Counted from the first letter of the stretch, positions 1 to 6,699 are shown. The stretch: DNA of 8,751 nucleotides from Gammaproteobacteria bacterium (GCA_002714195.1 PAWK01000050.1:1-8751); one strand, 5' to 3'. Numbers and translations: made by a program. Notes: generated by a model not told the origin, from the letters alone.

Positions 1-974
1 AACAATGCTTGGAGTGAAACAGATTCCGTCTTTGAGTCACTTAATTTTTCGTAAACATCGGCTACAAAAGAACTCTTTTCCTCTTTATACAGAACCCCCA
101 CTGCAATTGGAAAACTTGGTCCCGTCATCGATGCTAGCAGCTGAGCTTGAACTTTGTTCAACTCATCGTGGATCAGGATCTCTGCTTCGTTCCCTAAGCA
201 GGGTACTACCTCAAGAGCTAACGTTTTCCTATCGAGTTTGATGCCTTTCTCATTGTCTTGTCCAAAAGTTATAGGCTCTCCATGGCGTACCTCAACCCTA
301 AAATCCGGTGCTAGCTTTTTGTCTTTCACTTGGTTAAAAACACCGTCGTTATAAATTGGACAGTTCTGGAGAATTTCTATAAAAGCAGTTCCATTATGCT
401 CACTACCCCTCTTTACTATTCCCGATAAATGTTTCGATTCAGTATCTATTGATCGGGCAATAAAAGTTCCACCTGAACCAAGACCCACTAAGCAAGGCGA
501 CAGTGGTGCATCAATAGAACCGCTGGGTGATGAAGGAGAGTGCGTACCGACTTGAGAGGTGGGAGAGTATTGACCTTTTGTTAACCCATATATTTCGTTA
601 TTAAAAAGAAGGATCTGAAGGTTAACATTGCGCCTAATAGCGTGCATCATGTGATTACCACCGATACTGAAGCCGTCCCCATCTCCAGTAATTACCCAGA
701 CATCCAATTCTGGATTTGCCAACTTTACTCCTGTAGCAATGGCGGGCGCTCGACCGTGAATCGTATGGAAGCCAAAAGTGTTCATGTAGTATGGAAAACG
801 AGAAGAACAACCGATACCTGATACAAAAACTTGATTTTCCTTTGGCCGATTGAGTTCAGGCATAACTTTCTGAATAGTCTTCAGTATAGCGTAGTCACCG
901 CAACCGGGACACCAACGAACCTCCTGATCCGTAGCAAAGTCTTTAAGTGTCAAAGTTGGTAAAGCCTGATTCAT
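1..974 (-). CDS. korB: 2-oxoacid (2-oxoglutarate):ferredoxin oxidoreductase, beta subunit, 3' end outside window
   Basis: Catalytic subunit of a coenzyme A-acylating 2-oxoacid:ferredoxin oxidoreductase; with KorA it would convert 2-oxoglutarate, CoA and oxidised ferredoxin to succinyl-CoA, CO2 and reduced ferredoxin in the cytoplasm. The frame is open from the ATG at 974 to the left edge, giving 324 residues; relatives are roughly 330-370 residues, so only a short C-terminus should be missing. Visible motifs are CPGCGD at residues 22-27, C56 in GIGCSSR and C205 in QNCPIYN, together a plausible 4Fe-4S ligand set. The thiamine-diphosphate/Mg motif GDGDGFSIGGNH starts at 97, with NNEIYGLTKGQYSPTS at 125-140. 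The start lies 15 bases after the korA stop, and the purine-rich ribosome-binding stretch AGGAAAGAG (983-991) overlaps that stop codon, so the two genes are very probably co-transcribed and coupled. Family assignment is secure; specificity for 2-oxoglutarate rather than pyruvate or another 2-oxoacid is inferred from the KorA/KorB architecture. Confidence 0.93.
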   Translation of the reverse strand, partial: MNQALPTLTLKDFATDQEVRWCPGCGDYAILKTIQKVMPELNRPKENQVFVSGIGCSSRFPYYMNTFGFHTIHGRAPAIATGVKLANPELDVWVITGDGDGFSIGGNHMMHAIRRNVNLQILLFNNEIYGLTKGQYSPTSQVGTHSPSSPSGSIDAPLSPCLVGLGSGGTFIARSIDTESKHLSGIVKRGSEHNGTAFIEILQNCPIYNDGVFNQVKDKKLAPDFRVEVRHGEPITFGQDNEKGIKLDRKTLALEVVPCLGNEAEILIHDELNKVQAQLLASMTGPSFPIAVGVLYKEEKSSFVADVYEKLSDSKTESVSLQAL

Positions 975-989
975 CGCTCTTACTCTTTC

Positions 990-2864
990 CTACAAATTCC
1001 TATACTTCTCAACGATAGCGGCCAAAATTTCGCCAATCTTAAACGGCTGGCCGGCAATTTTGTTAAGCCCTTGTGCATCAATAAGGAACTCTGAACGAAT
1101 CATTTTAACGAATTGGCCAGTGTTCATTTCTGGGATCAAAACAGAGTCAAACTTTGATAGAAGCTCTCCGAGATTGCTGGGCATCGGTGCTAGGTATCTT
1201 ACATGAATATGCGATACCTCCATTCCCTCTGCGACGGCTTTTTTAACCGCTTGATGAATAGCACCATATGTAGACCCCCACCCCAGCACAGCAAGCTTTC
1301 CTTGATTCTTACCAAAACACACTTCCTGAAGTGGAACATCTGTCGCAATCTGCGCAACTTTTTGCTGCCTCAACTCCGTCATTTTTTGGTGATTCGCGGG
1401 ATCATAGGAAATATCGCCCGTCTCGAAGCTCTTCTCAATCCCGCCAATTCGATGCTCCATACCGGGCGTGCCGGGCCTTGGCCAAACTCTTGCGTTGGTT
1501 GTTTTATCCCTTATCGACGGTTTGAAGTCTGTAGGATCATCATAGTAATTAACCCTAAAAGGCTTCAGTGAATCAAAGTCTGGAATTTTCCATGGTTCAG
1601 AAGCATTTGCTAGATAACCGTCCGTAAGAATCATAACTGGCGACATGTACTTTATAGCAAGCCGAACAGCTTCAATAGCCACATCAAAACAGTCAGTTGC
1701 GGTCGAAGTCGCGATAACCGGTATAGGGGTGTCACCATGGCGACCAAAAAGAGCCATGTTGAAATCTGACTGCTCCGTTTTGGTCGGTAGACCAGTCGAT
1801 GGCCCACCACGCTGCGTGTTTACAATCACTAACGGGAGCTCAGAAGCAACCGCTAAAGAAATACCCTCAGCCTTCAGCGCGATTCCTGGACCAGCACTGG
1901 AAGTAACTCCCAAAGAACCGGCAAAAGACGCACCCATCGCTGAACATACCGCGGCAATTTCATCTTCAGCCTGAAATGTTTTCACACGAAATCCTTTCTT
2001 GGAAGACAACTCATGCAAAAGGTTAGACGCAGGCGTAATCGGATAAGAGGCAAATAACAAGTCGATTTCTGCCAATTCTGACCCCGCAATCAATCCAAAC
2101 GCAAGAGACTGAGTGCCTGTGATATTCCTATAAGTGCCAGGCGGCACCTTAGCTTTCGGAACCTTATAGACATGGATGCCCGCGGGTAGCTCAGCTGTCT
2201 CTCCGTACGCATGACCGGCATTTAATGCCGCTATATTTGCTTCAGCAACGTTGGGTTTTGCAATAAATTTCTCATTCAAACTATCTATCGTTGCAGTTCG
2301 GTCACGATCAAAAAGCCACATAACCAATCCCAGGGTCCACATATTCTTGCATCTCAATGCATCCTTGTGACTGAGACCGCATGGCTCCACTGCCGCAAGC
2401 ACTTGTTTGTGGATATCGATGCTTAGGACTCGAAACCCGTCTAACGAATCATCTTCAAGCGGATTAGACTCATATTTAGCCTTAGCTAAGTTCTTTTTAG
2501 TAAACGCCCCGCTATCCACAATAATCAACCCGCCATTTACGAGCCTCTCTAAATTTGTAACTAGTGCTGCAGGATTCATGGCGACGAGAACATCAACGTC
2601 ATCACCGGACGTCGTGACATCTTCCGCCCCGAAATATATTTGAAAGGCCGAGACACCAAAAGTCGCACCAACAGGCGCTCTTATCTCGGCCGGAAAATCC
2701 GGAAAAGTTGAGAGATCATTTCCATAGAGAGCAGTTGCCTGGGTGAAATTAGTCCCCGTAAGCTGCATACCATCTCCCGAATCCCCGGCAAACCTCACCA
2801 CGACGTCAAGAGTTTCTCCACCGCCTACCTCGAGATGATCTTCTGTTTCTGTGACAACTTGCAT
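990..2864 (-). CDS. korA: 2-oxoacid (2-oxoglutarate):ferredoxin oxidoreductase, fused gamma-alpha subunit
   Basis: Partner of KorB. A 624-residue protein in which the gamma domain (about residues 18-200) is fused to the alpha pyrimidine-binding domain (about 245-480) and a C-terminal transketolase-like domain, the usual length and layout of fused bacterial KorA. Diagnostic motifs are RFAGDSGDGMQLTG at 24-37 in the gamma domain, SYPITPASNLLHELS from 273 where the YPITP signature of the alpha domain lies, QAEDEIAA, and SSAGPGIALKAEG further on. The open frame extends eight codons upstream to a TTG at 2888, but the ATG at 2864 has a Shine-Dalgarno-like TAAGG five bases before it while the TTG has none, so I take the ATG. 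The gene is first in the operon, with korB immediately behind it, and is divergent from the gene block starting near 3200. Substrate is inferred; related 2-oxoacid ferredoxin oxidoreductases share these motifs. Confidence 0.94.
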   Translation of the reverse strand: MQVVTETEDHLEVGGGETLDVVVRFAGDSGDGMQLTGTNFTQATALYGNDLSTFPDFPAEIRAPVGATFGVSAFQIYFGAEDVTTSGDDVDVLVAMNPAALVTNLERLVNGGLIIVDSGAFTKKNLAKAKYESNPLEDDSLDGFRVLSIDIHKQVLAAVEPCGLSHKDALRCKNMWTLGLVMWLFDRDRTATIDSLNEKFIAKPNVAEANIAALNAGHAYGETAELPAGIHVYKVPKAKVPPGTYRNITGTQSLAFGLIAGSELAEIDLLFASYPITPASNLLHELSSKKGFRVKTFQAEDEIAAVCSAMGASFAGSLGVTSSAGPGIALKAEGISLAVASELPLVIVNTQRGGPSTGLPTKTEQSDFNMALFGRHGDTPIPVIATSTATDCFDVAIEAVRLAIKYMSPVMILTDGYLANASEPWKIPDFDSLKPFRVNYYDDPTDFKPSIRDKTTNARVWPRPGTPGMEHRIGGIEKSFETGDISYDPANHQKMTELRQQKVAQIATDVPLQEVCFGKNQGKLAVLGWGSTYGAIHQAVKKAVAEGMEVSHIHVRYLAPMPSNLGELLSKFDSVLIPEMNTGQFVKMIRSEFLIDAQGLNKIAGQPFKIGEILAAIVEKYRNL

Positions 2865-2869
2865 ATTCG

Positions 2870-2874
2870 CCTTA
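2870..2874 (-). promoter_or_regulatory. Shine-Dalgarno site choosing the korA start
   Basis: TAAGG on the minus strand sits five bases upstream of the ATG at 2864. Nothing comparable precedes the in-frame TTG at 2888, so this site decides the start in favour of the shorter 624-residue protein. Confidence 0.6.
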
Positions 2875-3012
2875 AATCCGATTAACAAGAGGAAGCCCGT
2901 TAATGACAGGCTTTTATTCGTATTTTTTCTTGCAAGACCGCAAAATGAGGCCGGATTTTACCAAAATAAACCGTGCTGGTCTTATTTTACTACCGGTTTT
3001 TCATAGTTTTCT

Positions 3013-3041
3013 ATTTGATGGGTTTTCTGATGATCAGACAA
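3013..3041 (-). promoter_or_regulatory. Candidate sigma70-type promoter for korAB
   Basis: On the minus strand TTGTCT (3036-3041) is followed after exactly 17 bases by TCAAAT (3013-3018). Each hexamer matches four of six consensus positions, so this is only a candidate. It would give a leader of roughly 140 bases before korA. Its -35 element abuts the inverted repeat at 3040-3072. Confidence 0.22.
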
Positions 3042-3072
3042 GCATTACCATGTACATTTTGTATACATGCTT
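3040..3072. repeat. Nested inverted repeat, possible operator
   Basis: Outer arms AAGCAT (3040-3045) and ATGCTT (3067-3072) are perfect inverted copies. A second pair, CATGTA (3049-3054) and TACATG (3064-3069), shares its right arm with the outer pair. The element lies between two oppositely oriented promoter-like sequences, the placement expected of a binding site for a dimeric regulator controlling both directions. No regulator gene is in the window, so this is inference from symmetry and position only. Confidence 0.35.
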
Positions 3073-3087
3073 GAAATACACCATAAT
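3059..3087 (+). promoter_or_regulatory. Candidate sigma70-type promoter for the rightward block
   Basis: TTGTAT (3059-3064), a 17-base spacer and CATAAT (3082-3087). The -10 matches five of six consensus positions and the -35 three of six. The -35 lies inside the inverted repeat at 3040-3072, so a bound repressor could block it. It would drive the genes from 3227 onward with a leader of about 130 bases. Confidence 0.25.
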
Positions 3088-3226
3088 TTCACCCCATTGA
3101 TGCCGGGTTTTGTGATTTTTCTTATAAGCTTACACGTAACATACGAGCTCGGAAAGTTTCTAAGCGACGGGAATTTTGCTTTCCTTCGTATAGGTTATTG
3201 TCATGAATTTTCTTAGGGCAAGCGGC

Positions 3227-3373
3227 ATGTATAAAAACAAAATTCTTGCGATGGCAACGATTTCTGGGATTACCTTGGCGTCAAGCACCCTCGCCGGAGA
3301 CCTTTTCCAAATGACGGTGGCGGACCTCGGCTGCCAAGATCTCCTCGTTCGAATTAAACCCGCTCAGTCTTAG
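3227..3373 (+). CDS. Small secreted-type peptide, possibly a truncated Cys/Gly-rich peptide family member
   Basis: A 48-residue open frame, or 56 residues if the in-frame ATG at 3203 is used. The N-terminus has lysines at 3 and 5, a hydrophobic core, then a small-residue stretch ending STLAG, which looks like a signal peptide cleaved after the alanine. The segment that follows, GDLFQMTVADLG, resembles the start of the mature part of short low-complexity proteobacterial peptides of the HvfA kind (from memory, not searched), but the Cys/Gly repeats such peptides carry are absent: only one cysteine remains and the tail DLLVRIKPAQS is unfamiliar. I prefer the ATG at 3227 because the signal peptide then starts conventionally; AGGG lies eight bases before it. 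AGG also precedes the ATG at 3203, so the start is unsettled. It may be a real short gene or a decayed remnant. The DUF1653 gene follows 25 bases later. Confidence 0.4.
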   Translation: MYKNKILAMATISGITLASSTLAGDLFQMTVADLGCQDLLVRIKPAQS

Positions 3374-3398
3374 TTTTTTGATAGAGCAGAGATATAAA

Positions 3399-3641
3399 AT
3401 GACGTTAAAAGATTACTCCAACATCAAGCGCGGCAAATATAGGCACTACAAACAAGGTGAATACGAGTTAATAGATATCGTACATCATAGCGAGACAGAG
3501 GAACCTTTAGTCCTCTATCGGACACTTTACGGTAACTACGACCTTTGGGTCAGACCTTTTAAAATGTTTTTTGAACATGTCGAATTTGATGGGCAGCAAA
3601 TACCCAGATTTGAATATGTTGGCGATGATTTTTCAAAATGA
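3399..3641 (+). CDS. DUF1653 family small protein
   Basis: An 80-residue protein that is almost entirely one DUF1653 domain. Recognisable conserved blocks are RGKYRHYKQGEYE at 11-23, HSETEEPLVLYR at 30-41 and WVRPFKMF at 50-57, ending in a VPRF-like IPRFEYV. It is acidic to neutral, without signal peptide or membrane segment, so probably cytoplasmic. The biochemical role of the family is not established. The frame extends upstream to a TTG at 3378, but the ATG at 3399 begins just before the conserved domain and has a weak purine-rich AGAG upstream. The stop overlaps the start of the next gene in an ATGA, indicating translational coupling to the HODM-like gene. That pairing is the best clue to function: it may assist or regulate the haem enzyme, which is inference. 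Confidence 0.85.
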   Translation: MTLKDYSNIKRGKYRHYKQGEYELIDIVHHSETEEPLVLYRTLYGNYDLWVRPFKMFFEHVEFDGQQIPRFEYVGDDFSK

Positions 3642-4459
3642 TATTAAAATCAAAGATGCCTCCACCCTTTCTCCCTAAACTGGGGCAAGCAACGATTCTC
3701 GAAATGGGACTGGGGCAGTTAGCACCTTCAGAGTGGATGCTGGTCGATGAAGACGCGACAGTATTTTTGAGCCACAAGCTTGAACAACAAAGAAAACACC
3801 CTGATCAAATCTATCAAACTCTTCCAGCATCAAAGGACGCACAATCAGAGTTTAGTTCGTTTTTAGAAGCGCATCTGATTGCCGATCATAAATTTCAACG
3901 AACTGACACTGACAAGTTAATTAACCCTCAATTTGGTCTCGAGTGGAAAGGCTCTGAAAGAGACCTTTGGTCAGCTAGCTTATGGGTCCAGGAAGATATA
4001 TGCCTTCTTGAGGAAATTAAAGAAGAGTACATCCTATCAGCCGCCAGTATATGCTCACCATCAAATTGGGATATGCCGAGTAAAATCGGAAAGCCTGTAA
4101 GCGAGATCCACAACCCAGTGCCGGGGTACAAGAATCAAATGTCAAACAAGGTCGACAGATTGATGAGAAATCTCAAGCCTGGAAAACCATTAAAGAGATT
4201 CAATTGGTCAATTCAGCCGCATGGAGACTTGTATTGGAAGACAGATGTCGATATTAAAAAAGAAACCCTACAGAAACATTGGCGCGTTGAAAGACAAACA
4301 TTGCTGCGTCTTCCATCCACTAATGCGATCGTCTTTGGTATTCGGGTTTTTCTCCATAGCTTCACTGCCATGGCAAAAATTCGAGGCTTCGATAATGCAA
4401 TTGCTGCGATAATCGAACGTCTGCCTAAAGAACAATCAATTTACAAAAACCTGCTATAG
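3638..4459 (+). CDS. DUF3445 / haem-dependent oxidative N-demethylase (HODM) alpha-like protein
   Basis: A 273-residue soluble protein with the hallmark blocks of the DUF3445 family: WVQEDICLL at 116-124, CSPSNWDMPSKIGKP at 139-153 leading into EIHNPVPG at 156-163, RFNWSI at 187-192, and WRVERQTLLRLP at 215-226 followed by FGIR at 233-236. The characterised family member is the haem-containing alpha subunit of an oxidative N-demethylase acting on dimethylamine-type substrates, built on a PAS-like fold and supplied with electrons by flavin and iron-sulfur components. By family membership this protein should bind haem and oxidise a small amine or related compound in the cytoplasm; the exact substrate cannot be read from sequence. 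The start overlaps the DUF1653 stop (ATGA), so the genes are coupled; an internal ATG at 3656 is the alternative. No reductase or ferredoxin-like partner gene lies beside it. The MFS gene follows after 45 bases. Confidence 0.85.
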   Translation: MILKSKMPPPFLPKLGQATILEMGLGQLAPSEWMLVDEDATVFLSHKLEQQRKHPDQIYQTLPASKDAQSEFSSFLEAHLIADHKFQRTDTDKLINPQFGLEWKGSERDLWSASLWVQEDICLLEEIKEEYILSAASICSPSNWDMPSKIGKPVSEIHNPVPGYKNQMSNKVDRLMRNLKPGKPLKRFNWSIQPHGDLYWKTDVDIKKETLQKHWRVERQTLLRLPSTNAIVFGIRVFLHSFTAMAKIRGFDNAIAAIIERLPKEQSIYKNLL

Positions 4460-4487
4460 GCTTAGCGCTTTAATTAAGGAATTGGGC

Positions 4488-4493
4488 TATACT
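4488..4493 (+). promoter_or_regulatory. Candidate -10 element ahead of the MFS gene
   Basis: TATACT matches five of six positions of the -10 consensus and is embedded in GGGCTATACTCCGCG. No good -35 lies 15-19 bases upstream. If used, transcription would begin near 4500, only about five bases before the GTG start, giving an almost leaderless message. Confidence 0.25.
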
Positions 4494-4504
4494 CCGCGCT
4501 CAAC

Positions 4505-5797
4505 GTGGGGAGTCAAAAAATTAGCAGTCCAGAAGTCCATTCCGAGCAGACGGGTTCAAGTAGTCTTACCGTTTTTAAGATCCCTCAATTCCGCTGGTTA
4601 TTTTTTGGAAACCTTTCATTCTTTCTCGCAATGCAGGGCCAGATGCTCACGCGGTCTCTTCTTGCCTGGGAATTAACTGGAGAAGCAACAGCTCTCGCCT
4701 ATATAAATTTAATCATCGCCGTCCCGATGATTTTTGCTTCACTTATTGGCGGAGCAGTTACAGATCGTGTGGAGCGACGTAAATTATTGATTTTTGGACA
4801 GACTCTCATTATTGCAAACGAACTATTTATTCTTACCCTGTTATTGTTTGACCAACTCGAATTTTGGCATATGCTTTGTACCGCTTTCGTTGCTGGCTGC
4901 GCTTTTCCTTTCATTATGCCAGCTCGGATGGCAATCACCGTTAATGTAGTTGGGCCTCAGCGTATTCAGAGCGCACTAGCATTCCAAGCTGGGGCATTGA
5001 ACTTTACCAGAGTTTTTGGACCCGCCATAATGGGCATCGTCATAGCGCAATCCTCGTTTGTTAACGCGTACTACTTTTCAACGGTGCTCTACGGGTTTGC
5101 CACATTGTTTATGTTCGGGATAAAACCTAATTATTCTGTTGAAAATCCATCTGAGAAGAAACCTTTGTTTGCTGATATTGGATACGGGTTCAAATACATT
5201 TTTGAAAACCGATCCGTACTTATTTGTTTACTCTTTGGTCTATTACCAATGTTTCTTGCCATGCCTTTTCAGAATATCCTAGTTGTAATGGCAGATGAGA
5301 CCTGGCAAGCGGGTGAAAGCGGTGTAGGCATTTTAATGGCTGCAGGTGGCATTGGAGGGGTAATCGGGGCCCTATGGATAGCAAAAAAAGGTGACAGCGG
5401 CGGGCAACTAAAAATAATGCTTGGAAGTACCTTTTTCTTTGGAGTATTTTTGGCAGCGTTCACCCAAACGACTAATTTCTACTTTGCTTTGATCCCATTG
5501 CTTATTGCCAATGTTTGCGCTAGCGCATGTCAGACGGTAAATAATGCAGCCATTCAATTACTTGTTGACGATAGCGTCAGGGGGAGAATGAGCAGTTTTA
5601 TGTTGTTATCCTTCGGATTGACGCCCATAGGTGTTTTCCCAATGGCTATCGCGGCAGATAGTATCGGTGCGGGGAACGCCATTCTTGGAGCATCCGTAGG
5701 GCTAATGGTGGCAGTTATCTTATTCTATATGGCCAGCACCACACTGAGAAATTTAGATTCAGTATTAGATCTGAAATTGAACATTGCAAAATCTTAA
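4505..5797 (+). CDS. MFS transporter of the MFS_3 / EntS-like exporter group
   Basis: A 430-residue inner-membrane protein with about twelve hydrophobic helices, normal for the major facilitator superfamily. The N-terminal TVFKIPQFRWLFFGNL followed by FFLAMQGQMLTR is typical of the MFS_3 group, which includes siderophore and drug exporters such as EntS. The loop 2-3 signature is GGAVTDRVERRK at 82-93 with D87, R88, R91 and R92. A mid-protein hydrophilic segment at about 205-230 separates the two six-helix halves. The start is GTG at 4505; upstream in frame there is no ATG before the stop at 4475-4477, and no Shine-Dalgarno sequence precedes the GTG at normal distance. It follows the HODM-like gene by 45 bases on the same strand, so shared transcription is likely, though a separate promoter is possible. 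The exported compound is unknown; export rather than uptake is inferred from the subgroup. Its stop overlaps that of the convergent gene. Confidence 0.88.
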   Translation: MGSQKISSPEVHSEQTGSSSLTVFKIPQFRWLFFGNLSFFLAMQGQMLTRSLLAWELTGEATALAYINLIIAVPMIFASLIGGAVTDRVERRKLLIFGQTLIIANELFILTLLLFDQLEFWHMLCTAFVAGCAFPFIMPARMAITVNVVGPQRIQSALAFQAGALNFTRVFGPAIMGIVIAQSSFVNAYYFSTVLYGFATLFMFGIKPNYSVENPSEKKPLFADIGYGFKYIFENRSVLICLLFGLLPMFLAMPFQNILVVMADETWQAGESGVGILMAAGGIGGVIGALWIAKKGDSGGQLKIMLGSTFFFGVFLAAFTQTTNFYFALIPLLIANVCASACQTVNNAAIQLLVDDSVRGRMSSFMLLSFGLTPIGVFPMAIAADSIGAGNAILGASVGLMVAVILFYMASTTLRNLDSVLDLKLNIAKS

Positions 5798-6687
5798 TTT
5801 TGAGTTTGTTCGGCCTCAATATAATCTTCATATCTTCTCTCAAGATCTTCTATCGCCCTTAAAAACCCCGCTGGATCTACAAAAGTTTCGGGATTGTAAG
5901 GCTGACCAGAACGATACTTTTCATGCATGTTGTATTGGCTATTATGAGCCGCAACCCAAACATCAACCTCTAATTGTTTCTGTTTTTCGTAGGTTTCAAT
6001 GAAGTCGTCGGCGACTCCGCTATAAGTTGGGTCTATTGTTAAGTTCTTACCATTATTTATAGTTCCCATATTCGCAACCAGCACATTGTATTCTTCTTCA
6101 TCTTCGCCAATCACTGCCATAGAATAACTCGAACTTCCCTCTGTATGGCCTGGGTGATGATGGACAGTCAATTCCAGCTCGCCTAGCCTAATGACCTCAC
6201 CATCTCTAATTATTTTATCTACATCAACTGGCTGAAAACTCTCACGCCCACCAAAATGAGGATCACTAAACCCTCCGTCCTCCAAAACTCTGGCGTCTCT
6301 GACTGTCGCCCATATTTCTGCGCCAGTTATTTGCTTAATCTCCGCAAGAGCAGCAGTGTGATCCCAATGTGCCTGCTGTGTTAACAAGATTTTCACATCC
6401 TCAAGACTGAAACCCAATGACTCAATGTTGTTTCGAATCATCTGAGTCGAATCTCTGAGTCCAGTATTGATGAGGATGTGGCCGTCGTCGGTAGTAATTA
6501 GAAAGACACTTAAATCGTAGCTTCCAACACCATAGAGATTGCCAATAATTCGAAAACCTTCAAACGGTCTAACCCAGTTTTCAGGAGGGCCCACAGGACT
6601 TGGTATACGCTGCTGAGCAAACGCGACCGTAATAGAGGAAAAAAACATTAGCATAAAGGCGAATGACGGAATCAATCTCTGTTTCAT
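5794..6687 (-). CDS. Subclass B3 metallo-beta-lactamase-like hydrolase, Gln-type (GOB-like) zinc site
   Basis: A 297-residue exported metallo-hydrolase. Residues 1-24 form a clear signal peptide (MKQRLIPS, hydrophobic core, then TVAFA before QQ), so the enzyme should be periplasmic. Zinc-site residues are readable: QAHWDH at 105-110 (Q105, H107, D109, H110), the histidine of HHPGHTEGS (H181) and H248 in WVAAHNSQ. In B3 numbering these are Gln116, His118, Asp120, His121, His196 and His263; the first ligand is Gln rather than the usual His, as in GOB enzymes. The VLVANM segment also puts Met207 where GOB has Met221. The NSQYNMHEK block and the C-terminal PYNPETFVDP further match GOB-type sequences as I recall them. 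A beta-lactam substrate is plausible but unproven, since B3-fold enzymes include lactonases and other hydrolases. The ATG at 6687 is chosen because AGAGGA lies six bases upstream and the signal peptide begins there. It follows the flavin-enzyme gene by 84 bases on the same strand. Confidence 0.85.
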   Translation of the reverse strand: MKQRLIPSFAFMLMFFSSITVAFAQQRIPSPVGPPENWVRPFEGFRIIGNLYGVGSYDLSVFLITTDDGHILINTGLRDSTQMIRNNIESLGFSLEDVKILLTQQAHWDHTAALAEIKQITGAEIWATVRDARVLEDGGFSDPHFGGRESFQPVDVDKIIRDGEVIRLGELELTVHHHPGHTEGSSSYSMAVIGEDEEEYNVLVANMGTINNGKNLTIDPTYSGVADDFIETYEKQKQLEVDVWVAAHNSQYNMHEKYRSGQPYNPETFVDPAGFLRAIEDLERRYEDYIEAEQTQN

Positions 6688-6693
6688 AACTAA

Positions 6694-6699
6694 TCCTCT
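6694..6699 (-). promoter_or_regulatory. Shine-Dalgarno site choosing the B3 hydrolase start
   Basis: AGAGGA on the minus strand, six bases before the ATG at 6687. It favours that start over the in-frame ATG at 6711 and the TTG at 6720, both of which would put extra residues in front of a standard signal peptide. Confidence 0.75.

Larger units (their letters stand above)
2865..3226. other. Divergent intergenic control region
   Basis: AT-rich stretch between the divergent korA gene and the rightward gene block. I find no protein with a convincing start and composition here; a 65-codon open frame at 2903-3100 on the plus strand has no ribosome-binding site and no recognisable sequence. The region holds a nested inverted repeat at 3040-3072 and weak promoter-like hexamers on either side, annotated separately. 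No clear Rho-independent terminator is visible. Confidence 0.6.

Noticed and set aside
1203..1974. Plus-strand open frames opposite korA
   Set aside because: They lie antisense to a strongly recognised gene and their translations look like shadow sequence.
2865..2888. Eight-codon N-terminal extension of KorA from a TTG
   Set aside because: No Shine-Dalgarno before the TTG, while the ATG at 2864 has one.
2903..3100. 65-codon plus-strand open frame in the divergent region
   Set aside because: No ribosome-binding site, no recognisable domain, and it overlaps the inverted repeat and promoter-like elements; best read as chance in an AT-rich control region.
3123..3128. TATAAG as a -10 element for the rightward genes
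   Set aside because: No -35-like hexamer at 16-18 bases; the nearest, TTGATG, is 20 bases away.
3315..3398. Frameshift fusion of the small secreted-peptide gene with DUF1653, whose frame is open from 3315
   Set aside because: The upstream part of that frame does not resemble any mature peptide or DUF1653 extension, and the DUF1653 domain starts properly at the ATG at 3399.
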